Origin: Prochlorococcus sp. AG-347-K15
Lineage (GTDB): Bacteria > Cyanobacteriota > Cyanobacteriia > PCC-6307 > Cyanobiaceae
Length of the DNA stretch: 35,525 nucleotides
Assembly (NCBI GenBank): GCA_003281415.1
Contig: QCCC01000012.1
Location: 1-35,525, forward strand
Direction of reading: 5' to 3'
Part shown: one piece after another, positions 27,749 to 35,525 of the stretch
Numbering within the stretch: position 1 is the stretch's first letter
Layout: each line of letters opens with the position of its first letter
Notes under the pieces: model-generated
The model's database searches: none
The model's input: the letters and a program-made list of their open reading frames with translations, nothing else
What the model was told of the DNA's origin: nothing
Translations under genes and position numbers: made by a program

Positions 27749-28135
27749 TTATTTTTTGCCTAAAACGGCCTTTGTTGTCTTGCCTAAACCTTCTAATGTT
27801 TGGGGCAGATAAGGTCCTTTGGATAATTTTCCTCCAAGCTTTAAACTTAATCCTGCAAGAAATAAATCGATAAATATTATGAGCAATAAATTATATTCAA
27901 TATTCCAGTTATTGTATTTTTTTAGTAAAAGATAAAAAATAATATGGATACAAATTAGTACTAATAATAGTAATATGCTTCCAATAGCTAAAAATATTCC
28001 CCCGCTAATTAATCTTCTTTTTTCTCTATCTACTTCTTGAAGAGCTATTCTTACATGTAAATCCATCACTGAACTTGCGATAGCTGAAATTCTTGACGCG
28101 GTATTTGCAAAGTTTTTATTTTTTGGTTTTTCCAT
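27749..28135 (-). CDS. Phage-holin-family (YqjE-like) membrane protein
   Basis: A 128-aa protein. An N-terminal amphipathic stretch (ANTASRISAIASSVMDLHVR) is followed by two membrane helices at about 42-71 and 81-100, separated by a polar turn, and a basic C-terminus (TLEGLGKTTKAVLGKK). This is the layout of the holin-X/YqjE family, which despite the name is found in many bacterial chromosomes with no phage lysis role shown. It starts at ATG 28135, 1 bp after the stop of the DUF883-like gene; a GTG at 28150 is an alternative that would overlap it. The pair mirrors E. coli yqjD-yqjE. There are no phage genes nearby. Confidence 0.72.
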   Translation of the reverse strand: MEKPKNKNFANTASRISAIASSVMDLHVRIALQEVDREKRRLISGGIFLAIGSILLLLVLICIHIIFYLLLKKYNNWNIEYNLLLIIFIDLFLAGLSLKLGGKLSKGPYLPQTLEGLGKTTKAVLGKK

Positions 28136-28136
28136 A

Positions 28137-28598
28137 TTATTTTCTTCCACTGTTTAGGAGAGTACCTATTAGTAAACCAATACCAGCTGCGATAGCAATA
28201 GATAATAGTGGTTTTTTTCTTATTGGACTTTCTATTTTTGGTCTGAGAGTGTTGTTAAGTTCTTCTAATAACTCTTCTAGTTGACTTTCGATAGGTTCAA
28301 TTTTTTGGGATATTTCCCAATTGTTTTCTCGGATTGAATCAATGATTTCCAATAGTTGGCGCTTTATTCCAATTGCTGAGGTTCCACTATGGTTAGCTAT
28401 TACTTCAACTAAATCATCAATACTCCCTTTTGTGGCTTCAAGGGTTTGTTGTGCGATGGTAGGCCATTTTTCTCTAATTAAAGGTATTAAACTGTCAATT
28501 TTTTCCAGTAACCATTTCTCTGAGATAACTTCTTGTTCAGGAAGTTCAGAGTTATCTTCTTTTTCTTCTACTTCTTTGGGAGGGTGGTAAGTCTCCAT
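28137..28598 (-). CDS. YqjD/ElaB-like (DUF883-type) tail-anchored protein
   Basis: A 153-aa protein. It has an acidic N-terminus (HPPKEVEEKEDNSELPEQE), long amphipathic helices (about 28-125) likely to form a coiled coil, and a C-terminal Gly-rich helix LLSIAIAAGIGLLIGTLLNS ending in GRK. That architecture matches YqjD/ElaB proteins, which in E. coli are inner-membrane anchored and bind ribosomes; homology here is judged from layout and gene order, not from strong sequence identity. It is first in a two-gene operon with the YqjE-like gene. It is divergent from the 45-aa membrane-protein gene across 189 bp. Confidence 0.65.
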   Translation of the reverse strand: METYHPPKEVEEKEDNSELPEQEVISEKWLLEKIDSLIPLIREKWPTIAQQTLEATKGSIDDLVEVIANHSGTSAIGIKRQLLEIIDSIRENNWEISQKIEPIESQLEELLEELNNTLRPKIESPIRKKPLLSIAIAAGIGLLIGTLLNSGRK

Positions 28599-28741
28599 TA
28601 TTTAAAGATGTTTAGTTTAAGATTAGACCTTATTTTCTTAATTTGAAACCCTTATCTAAAGATTTGTGCGATTTATATAGAATAAAAACATATAAAAGTT
28701 TATTTACATTTTATTTATCTACTCTGTTCTGCAAGAAGGTT

Positions 28742-28769
28742 TTGTTAAGCTATTACTGAATTTTATAAA
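28742..28769 (+). promoter_or_regulatory. Putative promoter of the 45-aa membrane protein
   Basis: TTGTTA (28742-28747) and TATAAA (28764-28769) are separated by 16 bp and lie just upstream of the ATG at 28788, leaving room for a very short leader. The fit to the sigma-70 consensus is fair. Confidence 0.35.
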
Positions 28770-28787
28770 ACGAGCTTAAATTTCATC

Positions 28788-28925
28788 ATGGATATCACAT
28801 TTGCATCATTAATTTTTGCATCTCGCACAATTCCTACAGATTTTGGATTAGTAGCAGCAGCTATCGCTGGAGCTGGAAGTTTGCTATTCATCGCTTTAAG
28901 ATTTGTTCCTGATGCAAGTAACTAA
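28788..28925 (+). CDS. Small single-helix membrane protein (45 aa)
   Basis: An ORF with ATG start and TAA stop. A short polar/hydrophobic N-terminus containing RTIPTDFG is followed by one hydrophobic helix rich in Ala/Gly (LVAAAIAGAGSLLFIALRF, about 21-39) and a short C-terminal tail PDASN. The size and layout resemble the low-molecular-weight subunits of photosystems or NDH-1, but it does not match any Psa, Psb, Pet or Ndh subunit I can recall, so no name is given. It stands alone, with its own putative promoter and no close neighbours. G+C is higher than in the surrounding DNA, consistent with real coding. Confidence 0.72.
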   Translation: MDITFASLIFASRTIPTDFGLVAAAIAGAGSLLFIALRFVPDASN

Positions 28926-29005
28926 ATTACAGGAACTATTTTAATAAAAATACTTTATCTCAACTTTGTTTTGAAAATAGATTCGATTTATTTATCAAAT
29001 AGATA

Positions 29006-29368
29006 ATGGATAAATGGGTTTTGCTTGAACATAAAGTTTACTCTGCTAACTCTTTGAATATTCATTATGATTTCCTTGTTGAAAATGGAATAGATTGTTT
29101 GACTTGGAAATTTTTAAAAATACCTTTATTAAATCAAGCTTCTATAGAAATTTTTAAACAGCCAAATCATAGGCTTGTATGGTTATCCAGGGTCGAATAT
29201 GAACTTTCTGGTAATCGAGGATTCGTAAAAAGAATCGATTATGGAAGATTTAAAAACGTTTCTGATACATTGGACCCTGATGATTTGAGATTCATTTTGG
29301 ACGGTGAACTTCTTGATGGTTTGTTTGAAATTTCGGGTAATTTTTGTACATTGAGCAAAAATAATTAA
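29006..29368 (+). CDS. LigD 3'-phosphoesterase-fold-like protein (120 aa)
   Basis: A 120-aa soluble protein. The pattern WVLLEH (4-9), IHYDFLVENG (19-28), LTWKF (32-36), NHRLVWL (54-60) and ELSGNRGFVKRIDYG (66-80) matches the layout of short stand-alone relatives of the DNA ligase D N-terminal 3'-phosphoesterase domain (H-Y/W-D-x-x-L-E, L-x-x-W, H-R, S-G-G-R-G). His20, Asp22 and His55 would correspond to metal/phosphate residues, while the Arg of the active HYDLR motif is Leu24 here. Function is thus uncertain: a degenerate or different activity is possible. No ligase or Ku gene is in the window. It lies 76 bp before smc on the same strand. Confidence 0.6.
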   Translation: MDKWVLLEHKVYSANSLNIHYDFLVENGIDCLTWKFLKIPLLNQASIEIFKQPNHRLVWLSRVEYELSGNRGFVKRIDYGRFKNVSDTLDPDDLRFILDGELLDGLFEISGNFCTLSKNN

Positions 29369-29444
29369 TATTCATTTATAAATAATCGTAATATTTCTAT
29401 TGAGAATTTTTACAAATTAGTTATTCTTATTTAGCTATTGAGAC

Positions 29445-32400
29445 TTGAGATTGGTACATATCAATCAGGTCGAGTTTGAAAATTTTAAATCTTTTGGGGG
29501 AAGTGTAAAAATTCCTCTTGAAGAAGGTTTTACAGTGGTTACGGGGCCTAACGGTTCTGGTAAAAGTAATATTTTAGATGGAATTTTATTTTGTTTAGGT
29601 TTAGCTAATAGTAGAGGAATGAGAGCAGAAAGATTACCAGATTTAATAAATAACTCCAAAGTTAAAGAGGGTAAATCATCAGAAACATTTGTATCGGTAA
29701 AATTTAATATTCAAGATTGGTCTCCTAGAGAGGACCTCCCGCTTTTAGAACTAGAAGAAGAAGAAATTGCTCTTAATAAGGGTCAAAAAGAATGGGTAGT
29801 ATCTAGAAAATTAAGGCTTATGCCGGGTGGTTCTTATGCTTCAACTTATACTTCTGATGGAAAACAATGTACCTTGCAACAAATACAGAGAATATTAAGG
29901 GAGATTAGTGTTGATCCTGAAGGTAGCAATGTGGTTATGCAGGGTGATGTAACAAGAATAGTATCAATGAACAATAAGGAGAGGAGAAATTTAATTGATG
30001 AATTAGCAGGAGTAGCACTTTTTGATACAAGAATAGAACAAACAAATGCAAAATTAAATGACGTTTTCGAAAGACAAGAAAGGTGTGAAATTTTAGAGAA
30101 TGAATTGCAATCTAGTAAAAATAAGCTTGAAAAAGAATGTGAAAAAGCAAAGCGATATCAAGAGTTAAAGACAAAATTGCTTCAAATAAGGGAATTAGAG
30201 AAAGTCCTTATTTTTGATAAACAAGTTAAGCATGTTGAATCTATCGAAAAAAAAGAAATTGAAATTGAAAAAAATAAAATATTATTTAATGACAAAAAAG
30301 AATCTATTAATAAAGAAATTTTAGTTTTAGAAGGCGCTTTGAAAATTCTGGTTGCTGAGCTGAAAGAGAAAGGAGAGGATCAATTGATAAAAGTGAATTC
30401 TGATATTGGAAGTATTAATTCTAGCTTGAGAGAGCTTGATAGGATATCAAGTTTGAATAAAGAGGAGGGCATTAAATTACAAAAGCAGAGAGATGAAATT
30501 GCAACATCTAAGAGAAAAATTGAGTCAGACAAGATGAGACAAGAAAATTTTGATGAAAATTTTTTAAATAATTTGAACTTGCAAATTGATGATCTCACTT
30601 CTAAACATAAATTATCCAGAAAAAAACTTTCTGACGCAGCGGGAGAATCTGGAGAATTCTCAAAACAAAGTATCAAATTAAATGCTGAGCTAGAAAATAT
30701 AAAAAATCAAATTAATCCTTTGGAGACAAAAAAAAGGAAAGTTGAAAGCGAAATTATTCAAAATAATATTCAAAAAGATGAAATATCTTCTCAGATTGAT
30801 GCTTTAGTTTTAGAAAAGCAGAAGCTTTTAGAGGAAAATCAAAGAAAAAAAGAGACATCTTCAACAAACAATAATAACTTGGCAAGTAATAGCTCGGAAA
30901 TTAATTTTTTAAAAAATGAAATTGATTTATTAAATAAAACTAAAATAAGATTAAATAGCGAGCAATTAAGACTTGAAAAGGATTTATCTAGATTTGAAAG
31001 TAGAAAGGAAGCTTTAAATGAATCCAGAGGTTCATATGCACTTAGAATTCTTTTAGAGGCAGGGTTAGAGGGGATTCATGGTTATGTGGCTCAACTCGGA
31101 GAGGTAAGTGAGAAAAATAGATACGCATTAGAAATTGCTGCTGGAAATAGGCTAGGACAAATTGTTGTTGACAATGATCATATTGCAGCTAAAGCAATTG
31201 AAATTCTTAAAAGAAAGAAAGCAGGAAGATTAACTTTTTTACCATTAAATAGAATTAAAAGTCAAAAGAAGAATTACGCAATTTCAAGATTTGAAAATAA
31301 TAGAGAGCTTGGATTTATTGATAAAGCTATTAATCTAATTACTTTTGATGAAGTTTATTCAGATGTTTTTAGATATGTTTTTGGAGATACGTTGGTTTTT
31401 TCAGACTTAGCTTCAGCTAGATTATCTAAACAAAAAAATAGGTTGGTTACTTTAGGAGGTGAATTATTAGAATCAAGTGGTGCTATTACAGGCGGCAGCA
31501 AGTTAAATAAAGATTTAGCTTATAGATTTGGAAATAATAATGATCTTGATGATTCTAGCCCTATAAAAGAGAGATTATTAGTTATAAAAGAAGCATTAAA
31601 AGAGTCAAATAATGATTTGATCAACAAAAACAGTAGATTCAATGAATTAAATTCTAACCGTAGTCAAATAATTAATGATTGTGCTTCATCCAATAAAGAA
31701 ATTGAAGTAAATAAAAATTCTCTTGAAGTTGTCACTCAAAGATTTGAGGATTGTAAATCAAGATTAAATAAACTTGATAATTCAAATAATTTATTAGTTG
31801 TGGAGTTAGATCGTTTCAAAAATGAATTGAAGCCTCATAATGATAAGTTTGATCAATTACAAATTATTCTTAAGGAGAATTTTGAAAAAAATCAAAAATC
31901 ATCATTAATAGCTTTTAATAACGATTTTAATAATCTTGATAAAAAACTTGAATTACTTATTAAGGAAAGAGATACATTATTGGATAAGAAGAATCAATTT
32001 GCATTAAATAAAGAGCGTATAAATAATTCATTAAAAATTACATTATTAGAAGAAAAAAACTTGCAGGAGTCTATCAAGGAACTTGCAACTTCTCATAGTG
32101 AATGGATAAAAAAAAGAGATAAATTTAAAAAAGAGCTTTTAGTTCTCGATAACCAAAAAAATTCTTTAGAAAAAGATTTAGGTTTATTGAGACGTAAAAG
32201 AGATGAATTAAACTCTTCAATTTCAAATAAAAGGCAAGAATATAATAACTATCTGTTAAAGCTTGAATATCTTGAAAGGGATATTAATTCTCTAAAAGAA
32301 GAGATGAGGAACGAGAAAATAAAATTGGAAAATTATAGAAAAGATCTACCTAATCCTTCCCCGAAATTTGGTGAATATAAAGGGAAGAGTCTTGAATCTT

Positions 32401-33035
32401 TGCAATCAGAAATTTCGATCATTAATGCAAAATTACAAAGTTTAGAGCCTGTTAATATGTTGGCTCTTGATGAATTAGAAGAATTAATTGAGAGATTAAA
32501 TAACTTACGAGAAAAATTAGAAATTCTATCTAAAGAAAGATCTGAATTATTGCTGAGAATAGAAACTGTATCGACTATGCGTCAGGAGGCTTTTATGCAA
32601 GCATTTGTAGAAGTAGATAAACACTTTAGAGAAATTTTTGCAAATTTATCTGATGGAGATGGTTTCCTTCAACTTGAAAATCCTAATTCCCCTTTGGAAG
32701 GGGGATTAACTTTAGTAGCTCACCCTAAGGGAAAAAATGTCAGAAGATTAGCCTCTATGTCAGGTGGTGAGAAATCATTAACTGCCTTAAGTTTTTTATT
32801 TGCTTTGCAAAAGTATAAACCTTCGCCTTTTTATGCACTAGATGAGGTTGATAGTTTTCTTGATGGTATCAATGTTGAAAGGTTGTCAAAATTAATATCT
32901 AATCAGTCATCAAATGCTCAATTTATAGTCGTTAGTCATAGAAGGCCTATGATAAGTGCGTCTGAACGAACAATTGGTGTTGCGCAAGCAAGAGGAGCTA
33001 ATACTCAAGTTGTTGGGTTACCAAATGCTGCATAA
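29445..33035 (+). CDS. smc: Chromosome segregation protein SMC
   Basis: A 1196-aa ATPase of the SMC condensin complex, which organises and separates chromosomes. The N-terminal head has FKSFGG and Walker A GPNGSGKSN (34-42). Two long coiled coils (about 170-500 and 690-1010) flank the hinge (about 520-660; GLEGIHGYVAQLGEV, AAGNRLGQIVVDN, ITGGSKLN). The C-terminal head has the signature LASMSGGEKSL (about 1102-1112) and Walker B PFYALDEVDSFLD. The start is TTG at 29445; a second in-frame TTG at 29451 (MVHINQVEF) is equally plausible and closer to some relatives. It is followed 45 bp later by the PRC-barrel gene. scpA/scpB are not in the window. Confidence 0.96.
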   Translation: MRLVHINQVEFENFKSFGGSVKIPLEEGFTVVTGPNGSGKSNILDGILFCLGLANSRGMRAERLPDLINNSKVKEGKSSETFVSVKFNIQDWSPREDLPLLELEEEEIALNKGQKEWVVSRKLRLMPGGSYASTYTSDGKQCTLQQIQRILREISVDPEGSNVVMQGDVTRIVSMNNKERRNLIDELAGVALFDTRIEQTNAKLNDVFERQERCEILENELQSSKNKLEKECEKAKRYQELKTKLLQIRELEKVLIFDKQVKHVESIEKKEIEIEKNKILFNDKKESINKEILVLEGALKILVAELKEKGEDQLIKVNSDIGSINSSLRELDRISSLNKEEGIKLQKQRDEIATSKRKIESDKMRQENFDENFLNNLNLQIDDLTSKHKLSRKKLSDAAGESGEFSKQSIKLNAELENIKNQINPLETKKRKVESEIIQNNIQKDEISSQIDALVLEKQKLLEENQRKKETSSTNNNNLASNSSEINFLKNEIDLLNKTKIRLNSEQLRLEKDLSRFESRKEALNESRGSYALRILLEAGLEGIHGYVAQLGEVSEKNRYALEIAAGNRLGQIVVDNDHIAAKAIEILKRKKAGRLTFLPLNRIKSQKKNYAISRFENNRELGFIDKAINLITFDEVYSDVFRYVFGDTLVFSDLASARLSKQKNRLVTLGGELLESSGAITGGSKLNKDLAYRFGNNNDLDDSSPIKERLLVIKEALKESNNDLINKNSRFNELNSNRSQIINDCASSNKEIEVNKNSLEVVTQRFEDCKSRLNKLDNSNNLLVVELDRFKNELKPHNDKFDQLQIILKENFEKNQKSSLIAFNNDFNNLDKKLELLIKERDTLLDKKNQFALNKERINNSLKITLLEEKNLQESIKELATSHSEWIKKRDKFKKELLVLDNQKNSLEKDLGLLRRKRDELNSSISNKRQEYNNYLLKLEYLERDINSLKEEMRNEKIKLENYRKDLPNPSPKFGEYKGKSLESLQSEISIINAKLQSLEPVNMLALDELEELIERLNNLREKLEILSKERSELLLRIETVSTMRQEAFMQAFVEVDKHFREIFANLSDGDGFLQLENPNSPLEGGLTLVAHPKGKNVRRLASMSGGEKSLTALSFLFALQKYKPSPFYALDEVDSFLDGINVERLSKLISNQSSNAQFIVVSHRRPMISASERTIGVAQARGANTQVVGLPNAA

Positions 33036-33080
33036 ACACGCTTTTTCCAATTTATACGTCAGAATGATATAAAGTTATTT

Positions 33081-34133
33081 ATGAGTTTGTCTAACACATC
33101 TACAAATAAGAATCTTCCTAACTCTATTCCTAGCGAAAGGTTATGGTTAAGGTCAGAATTGATGGGAACACAAGTTATAACTACTGATACTGGACGACGT
33201 TTAGGTGTGGTTGGAGAAGTTGTTGTTGATATTGACAGAAGAGAAGTTGTCGCTTTGGGACTAAGAGATAATCCACTTACAAGATTTTTACCAGGCTTAC
33301 CAAAATGGATGCCCTTAGAAAGTATAAAGCAAGTTGGAGATGTTATATTAGTTGACTCACTAGATTCATTGAGTGAAGGTTTTTCTCCGGAAAGATATGG
33401 AAAGGTAATTAATTGTCAAGTTATTACAGAATCTGGGCAACTTTTAGGAAGAGTTCTTGGGTTTTCTTTTGACATCGAGACTGGGGATTTGATTTCTCTT
33501 GTAATGGGTGCGGTTGGTGTGCCTCTTTTAGGTGAGGGAGTTTTAAGTACTTGGGAAATTCCTGTTGAGGAAATAGTCAGCAGTGGTACGGATAGGATTA
33601 TTGTTTATGAAGGTGCTGAAGAGAAATTAAACCAATTAAGTAGTGGACTACTTGAGAAACTTGGAGTAGGAGGTTCTTCATGGGATGAAAGGGAAGCAAG
33701 TGGATATTCAACAAATCTTGTACCAGTTGAGAATCAGTTACTATCTGGTTTGGAATCAGAACAACAAAATAATTTAGTTGAAGAATATGAAGAAGAAGTT
33801 GTTGAAGAAGATGTTTATGAAGATGAAGATGAAGATGAAGATGAACTTGAATATGTTGAAATAAAAAGTGCCTCAGAAGAAATGAGTAATAGAAAAAAGC
33901 TATATATGGAGAATGATTATCCTGGTCAGATAGAGAATCAAAATGTTGTTAAGCAAAAAGATGAAGATCAAAATATTGATTTTAAACAAAAGCAAAAATC
34001 AAATACTAATTTGGCATCGAAAAGACCAATTCAAAGTTCAAAAGAAACTTTTGATATTGAACCATTAGATGAAAATAATTTAGTTAAAGATAATAAAAAA
34101 TCAGAAAAATTTGAAATTGATGACCCCTGGTGA
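33081..34133 (+). CDS. Protein with two PRC-barrel domains and acidic tail
   Basis: A 350-aa protein. Two PRC-barrel-like beta domains are tandem: about 23-95 (LRSELMGTQVITTDTGRRLG, VVDIDRREVVALGL) and about 108-185 (GKVINCQVITESGQLLGRVL, FDIETGDLISLVMG). The C-terminal 150 residues are low complexity, including a Glu/Asp run (about 232-260) and Lys/Asn-rich sequence, and are likely disordered. PRC-barrels occur in RimM, photosynthetic reaction-centre H subunit and other proteins, so the fold does not define a function. It is 45 bp downstream of smc on the same strand and could be co-transcribed. It ends directly against the convergent glycosyltransferase gene. Confidence 0.82.
   Translation: MSLSNTSTNKNLPNSIPSERLWLRSELMGTQVITTDTGRRLGVVGEVVVDIDRREVVALGLRDNPLTRFLPGLPKWMPLESIKQVGDVILVDSLDSLSEGFSPERYGKVINCQVITESGQLLGRVLGFSFDIETGDLISLVMGAVGVPLLGEGVLSTWEIPVEEIVSSGTDRIIVYEGAEEKLNQLSSGLLEKLGVGGSSWDEREASGYSTNLVPVENQLLSGLESEQQNNLVEEYEEEVVEEDVYEDEDEDEDELEYVEIKSASEEMSNRKKLYMENDYPGQIENQNVVKQKDEDQNIDFKQKQKSNTNLASKRPIQSSKETFDIEPLDENNLVKDNKKSEKFEIDDPW
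33781..33853 (+). repeat. GAA/GAT codon repeat in PRC-barrel gene
   Basis: A run of GAA and GAT codons, most regular as alternating GAAGAT at about 33817-33845, encodes the acidic tail (EDEDEDEDELEY). Such a simple-sequence tract can vary in length between strains. Confidence 0.7.
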
Positions 34134-35402
34134 TTAAGAAATTTTTTTAATTGAATTTATAATTAATGAAGCAAATTTTCTTGCAGCACCTTTCCCCCCT
34201 CTTTCTTTGAGTAAATTGTCACTAATAGTTTTCAATTGATCACTATTTTGAATTAGCAATAATGCTTCTCTTGCAATTTTGCTAGGCGAAATATTTCCAA
34301 TCCTTTCAGGGACAATCATTTTTTTTGCTTTAATATTTGGCCAAGCAAAAAACTTCTTTTTTTTAAAATAAAAATATTTAAGTATAAAAGTTAGTAATCT
34401 ATTAAAAAATGAAATTTTCCCAATTACGCCAAAAATACCATCCCAGGCATTCATCATATTCAAATGTTGAGTTGGTAGAACAACTAACATTGGAAGAGCA
34501 ATTGCTGCTAATTCGGCAGTATTTGCACCTACAGTTGTAATCGCAAGATCACATTCTTTTAATATTTCATAGCAAGGATGACTCTTAATTAGATAAATTT
34601 TTGTATTTTTTGATGTCTCAATTACATAATCAAAACAGGCGTCTTTGATGTTTTTAATTGTTTTGATTTTTGATGAGTAATATTTTGTAATTGGATTTCT
34701 CTCGCTTTGAAAAAATAAATATTCACTTTTATCAGTGGTTGGGGCAATCGGGATTATAAAATTTATATTTTGATTTTCTTTAGCTATATGATCTGCAATT
34801 TCTAAGAAGAAAGGAATACCAATAGCGAGCTTTGCTTTTTTAGAACCAGGCAACAATGCAATATAGTGCTTCTTTTTAATTTTTAATTGTATCTCACTAT
34901 TAAGTTTGATATCTGCCATCAAATCTCCAATGATTTGACATTTATATTGATATCTTTTTGGAATTAACTCTTTTACTTTTACATTCATGGCAGCAATTTT
35001 GTTTGTCCATTGTGGCCATCGTGCAATCCATTCAGCATACGTGATATTTATGTAACCTAATCTTTTAGCTAGTAAAATGCTCCAAAATTGATCCCCACCA
35101 AGGAAAATAACAACCCCTTTTTTTGGCCAATTCGCAAAATTACGTGGCTTTATTAATAAATTCCAAAAATTTTTTGATTTTGTAATTAATTCAAATTTAT
35201 TCCATGAATTTGCAACTAAAAATTCTTTACCAGTGGCGTTTGGGCAAGGAACAAGGACTAACCTAAGCTTGTAATCTAGTTTATCTTCATTACTTAGAGA
35301 TTTATTTATTTTGTTAAGCTCATTCACTACAGGACTTACCCATGTAGCTAATTCACCGGGGCCATTAGAAACTATGACTACTGCAACTGATTTTTTTTGC
35401 AT
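34134..35402 (-). CDS. Lipid-A-disaccharide synthase-related glycosyltransferase
   Basis: A 422-aa GT-B-like protein related to LpxB. The N-terminal SNGPGELATWVSPVVNEL (about 10-27) corresponds to the LpxB start, and VVIFLGGDQFWSILLAKRLG and the C-terminal nucleotide-sugar region AITTVGANTAELAAIALPML followed by PTQHLN are typical of the LpxB-related cyanobacterial family. True LpxB joins UDP-2,3-diacylglucosamine to lipid X; whether this relative does so is unknown. The ATG at 35402 is preferred; ATG at 35423 is possible but lies only 5 bp past the tRNA end, and any longer frame runs into the tRNA. It probably shares a transcript with the upstream tRNA-Leu. Confidence 0.78.
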   Translation of the reverse strand: MQKKSVAVVIVSNGPGELATWVSPVVNELNKINKSLSNEDKLDYKLRLVLVPCPNATGKEFLVANSWNKFELITKSKNFWNLLIKPRNFANWPKKGVVIFLGGDQFWSILLAKRLGYINITYAEWIARWPQWTNKIAAMNVKVKELIPKRYQYKCQIIGDLMADIKLNSEIQLKIKKKHYIALLPGSKKAKLAIGIPFFLEIADHIAKENQNINFIIPIAPTTDKSEYLFFQSERNPITKYYSSKIKTIKNIKDACFDYVIETSKNTKIYLIKSHPCYEILKECDLAITTVGANTAELAAIALPMLVVLPTQHLNMMNAWDGIFGVIGKISFFNRLLTFILKYFYFKKKKFFAWPNIKAKKMIVPERIGNISPSKIAREALLLIQNSDQLKTISDNLLKERGGKGAARKFASLIINSIKKIS

Positions 35403-35427
35403 TGCAGTTGAACCAGAATACATTAAA

Positions 35428-35509
35428 TGCGGACGGCGAGACTTGAACTCGCAAGGCCGAAGCCACACGCTCCTTAGACGGGCGCGTCTACCAATTCCGC
35501 CACGTCCGC
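35428..35509 (-). tRNA. tRNA-Leu (anticodon AAG as read)
   Basis: An 82-nt cloverleaf with a long variable arm. The acceptor stem GCGGACG/CGTCCGC is perfect. The D-arm contains GGCGGAATTGGTAGACGC, the variable-arm hairpin is GGC-TTCG-GCC, and the T-arm is GCGAG-TTCAAGT-CTCGC with A as discriminator; CCA is not encoded. Aligning to E. coli tRNA-Leu puts the anticodon loop as CTAAGGA, giving anticodon AAG (35473-35475), which would read CUU after A34-to-inosine editing. The anticodon stem CCCGT/GCGTG has one C-U mismatch and one U-G pair. Identity as leucine is strong from overall sequence; the anticodon call depends on the loop assignment. Confidence 0.88.
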
Positions 35510-35525
35510 AAAGGGTTTTAAAGCA

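Noticed and set aside
27749-28135. Holin-family gene as a sign of prophage
   Set aside because: No integrase, capsid, terminase or lysin nearby; the holin-X/YqjE family is widespread in ordinary chromosomes.
35403-35468. N-terminal extension of the LpxB-related frame
   Set aside because: The extension runs through the tRNA-Leu gene, so it cannot be the real protein start; ATG at 35402 (or 35423) is used.

Overview
The window looks like the chromosome of a high-light-type Prochlorococcus or a very close relative. This rests on very low G+C, tight spacing, frequent TTG/GTG starts, a flv3-flv1 pair, SpeA, a CbiD-GuaA neighbourhood, and a circularly permuted tmRNA whose readable tag is ANKIVSFSRQTAPVAA. 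The strain cannot be named from sequence alone. Most genes are core housekeeping genes; the clearest accessory segment is about 2.25-6.5 kb.

Layout. 1-2178: end of cbiD (cobalamin synthesis) and guaA (GMP synthase). 2247-6520: two tandem minus-strand genes encoding TPR-repeat/sulfotransferase proteins. Each is preceded, about 104 bp upstream of its ATG, by a copy of the same 212-bp sequence (about 81% identical, ungapped). The second protein carries a recognisable DnaJ J-domain with an HPD motif, inserted inside the sulfotransferase domain between its two PAPS-binding motifs. This is the most unusual thing in the window. 6522-9989: a stand-alone RecB/Cas4-like PD-(D/E)XK nuclease, a tail-anchored unknown, a 48-aa ORF and PBP2 (mrdA). 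10012-14148: minus-strand operon flv3-flv1-FMN reductase for flavodiiron O2 photoreduction. 14268-24039: alaS, speA, ndk, a ThiO-like oxidase, gatB, coaE and argJ, largely as convergent pairs. 24032-26141: ParA-like ATPase overlapping a small membrane protein gene, an aldo/keto reductase and a 45-aa ORF. 26300-26560: two-piece tmRNA on the minus strand. 26623-28598: RlmL-like rRNA methyltransferase and a pair resembling E. coli YqjD-YqjE. 28788-29368: a 45-aa one-helix membrane protein and a 120-aa protein resembling the LigD 3'-phosphoesterase fold. 29445-34133: smc and a double PRC-barrel protein. 34134-35509: an LpxB-related glycosyltransferase and a tRNA-Leu with apparent anticodon AAG.

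How the genes work together. The flavodiiron operon would drain electrons from the acceptor side of photosystem I. smc and the ParA-like ATPase suggest chromosome organisation. alaS, gatB, the tmRNA, rlmL and the tRNA serve translation. The TPR-sulfotransferases probably modify surface or secreted molecules, but no substrate can be read from the sequence.
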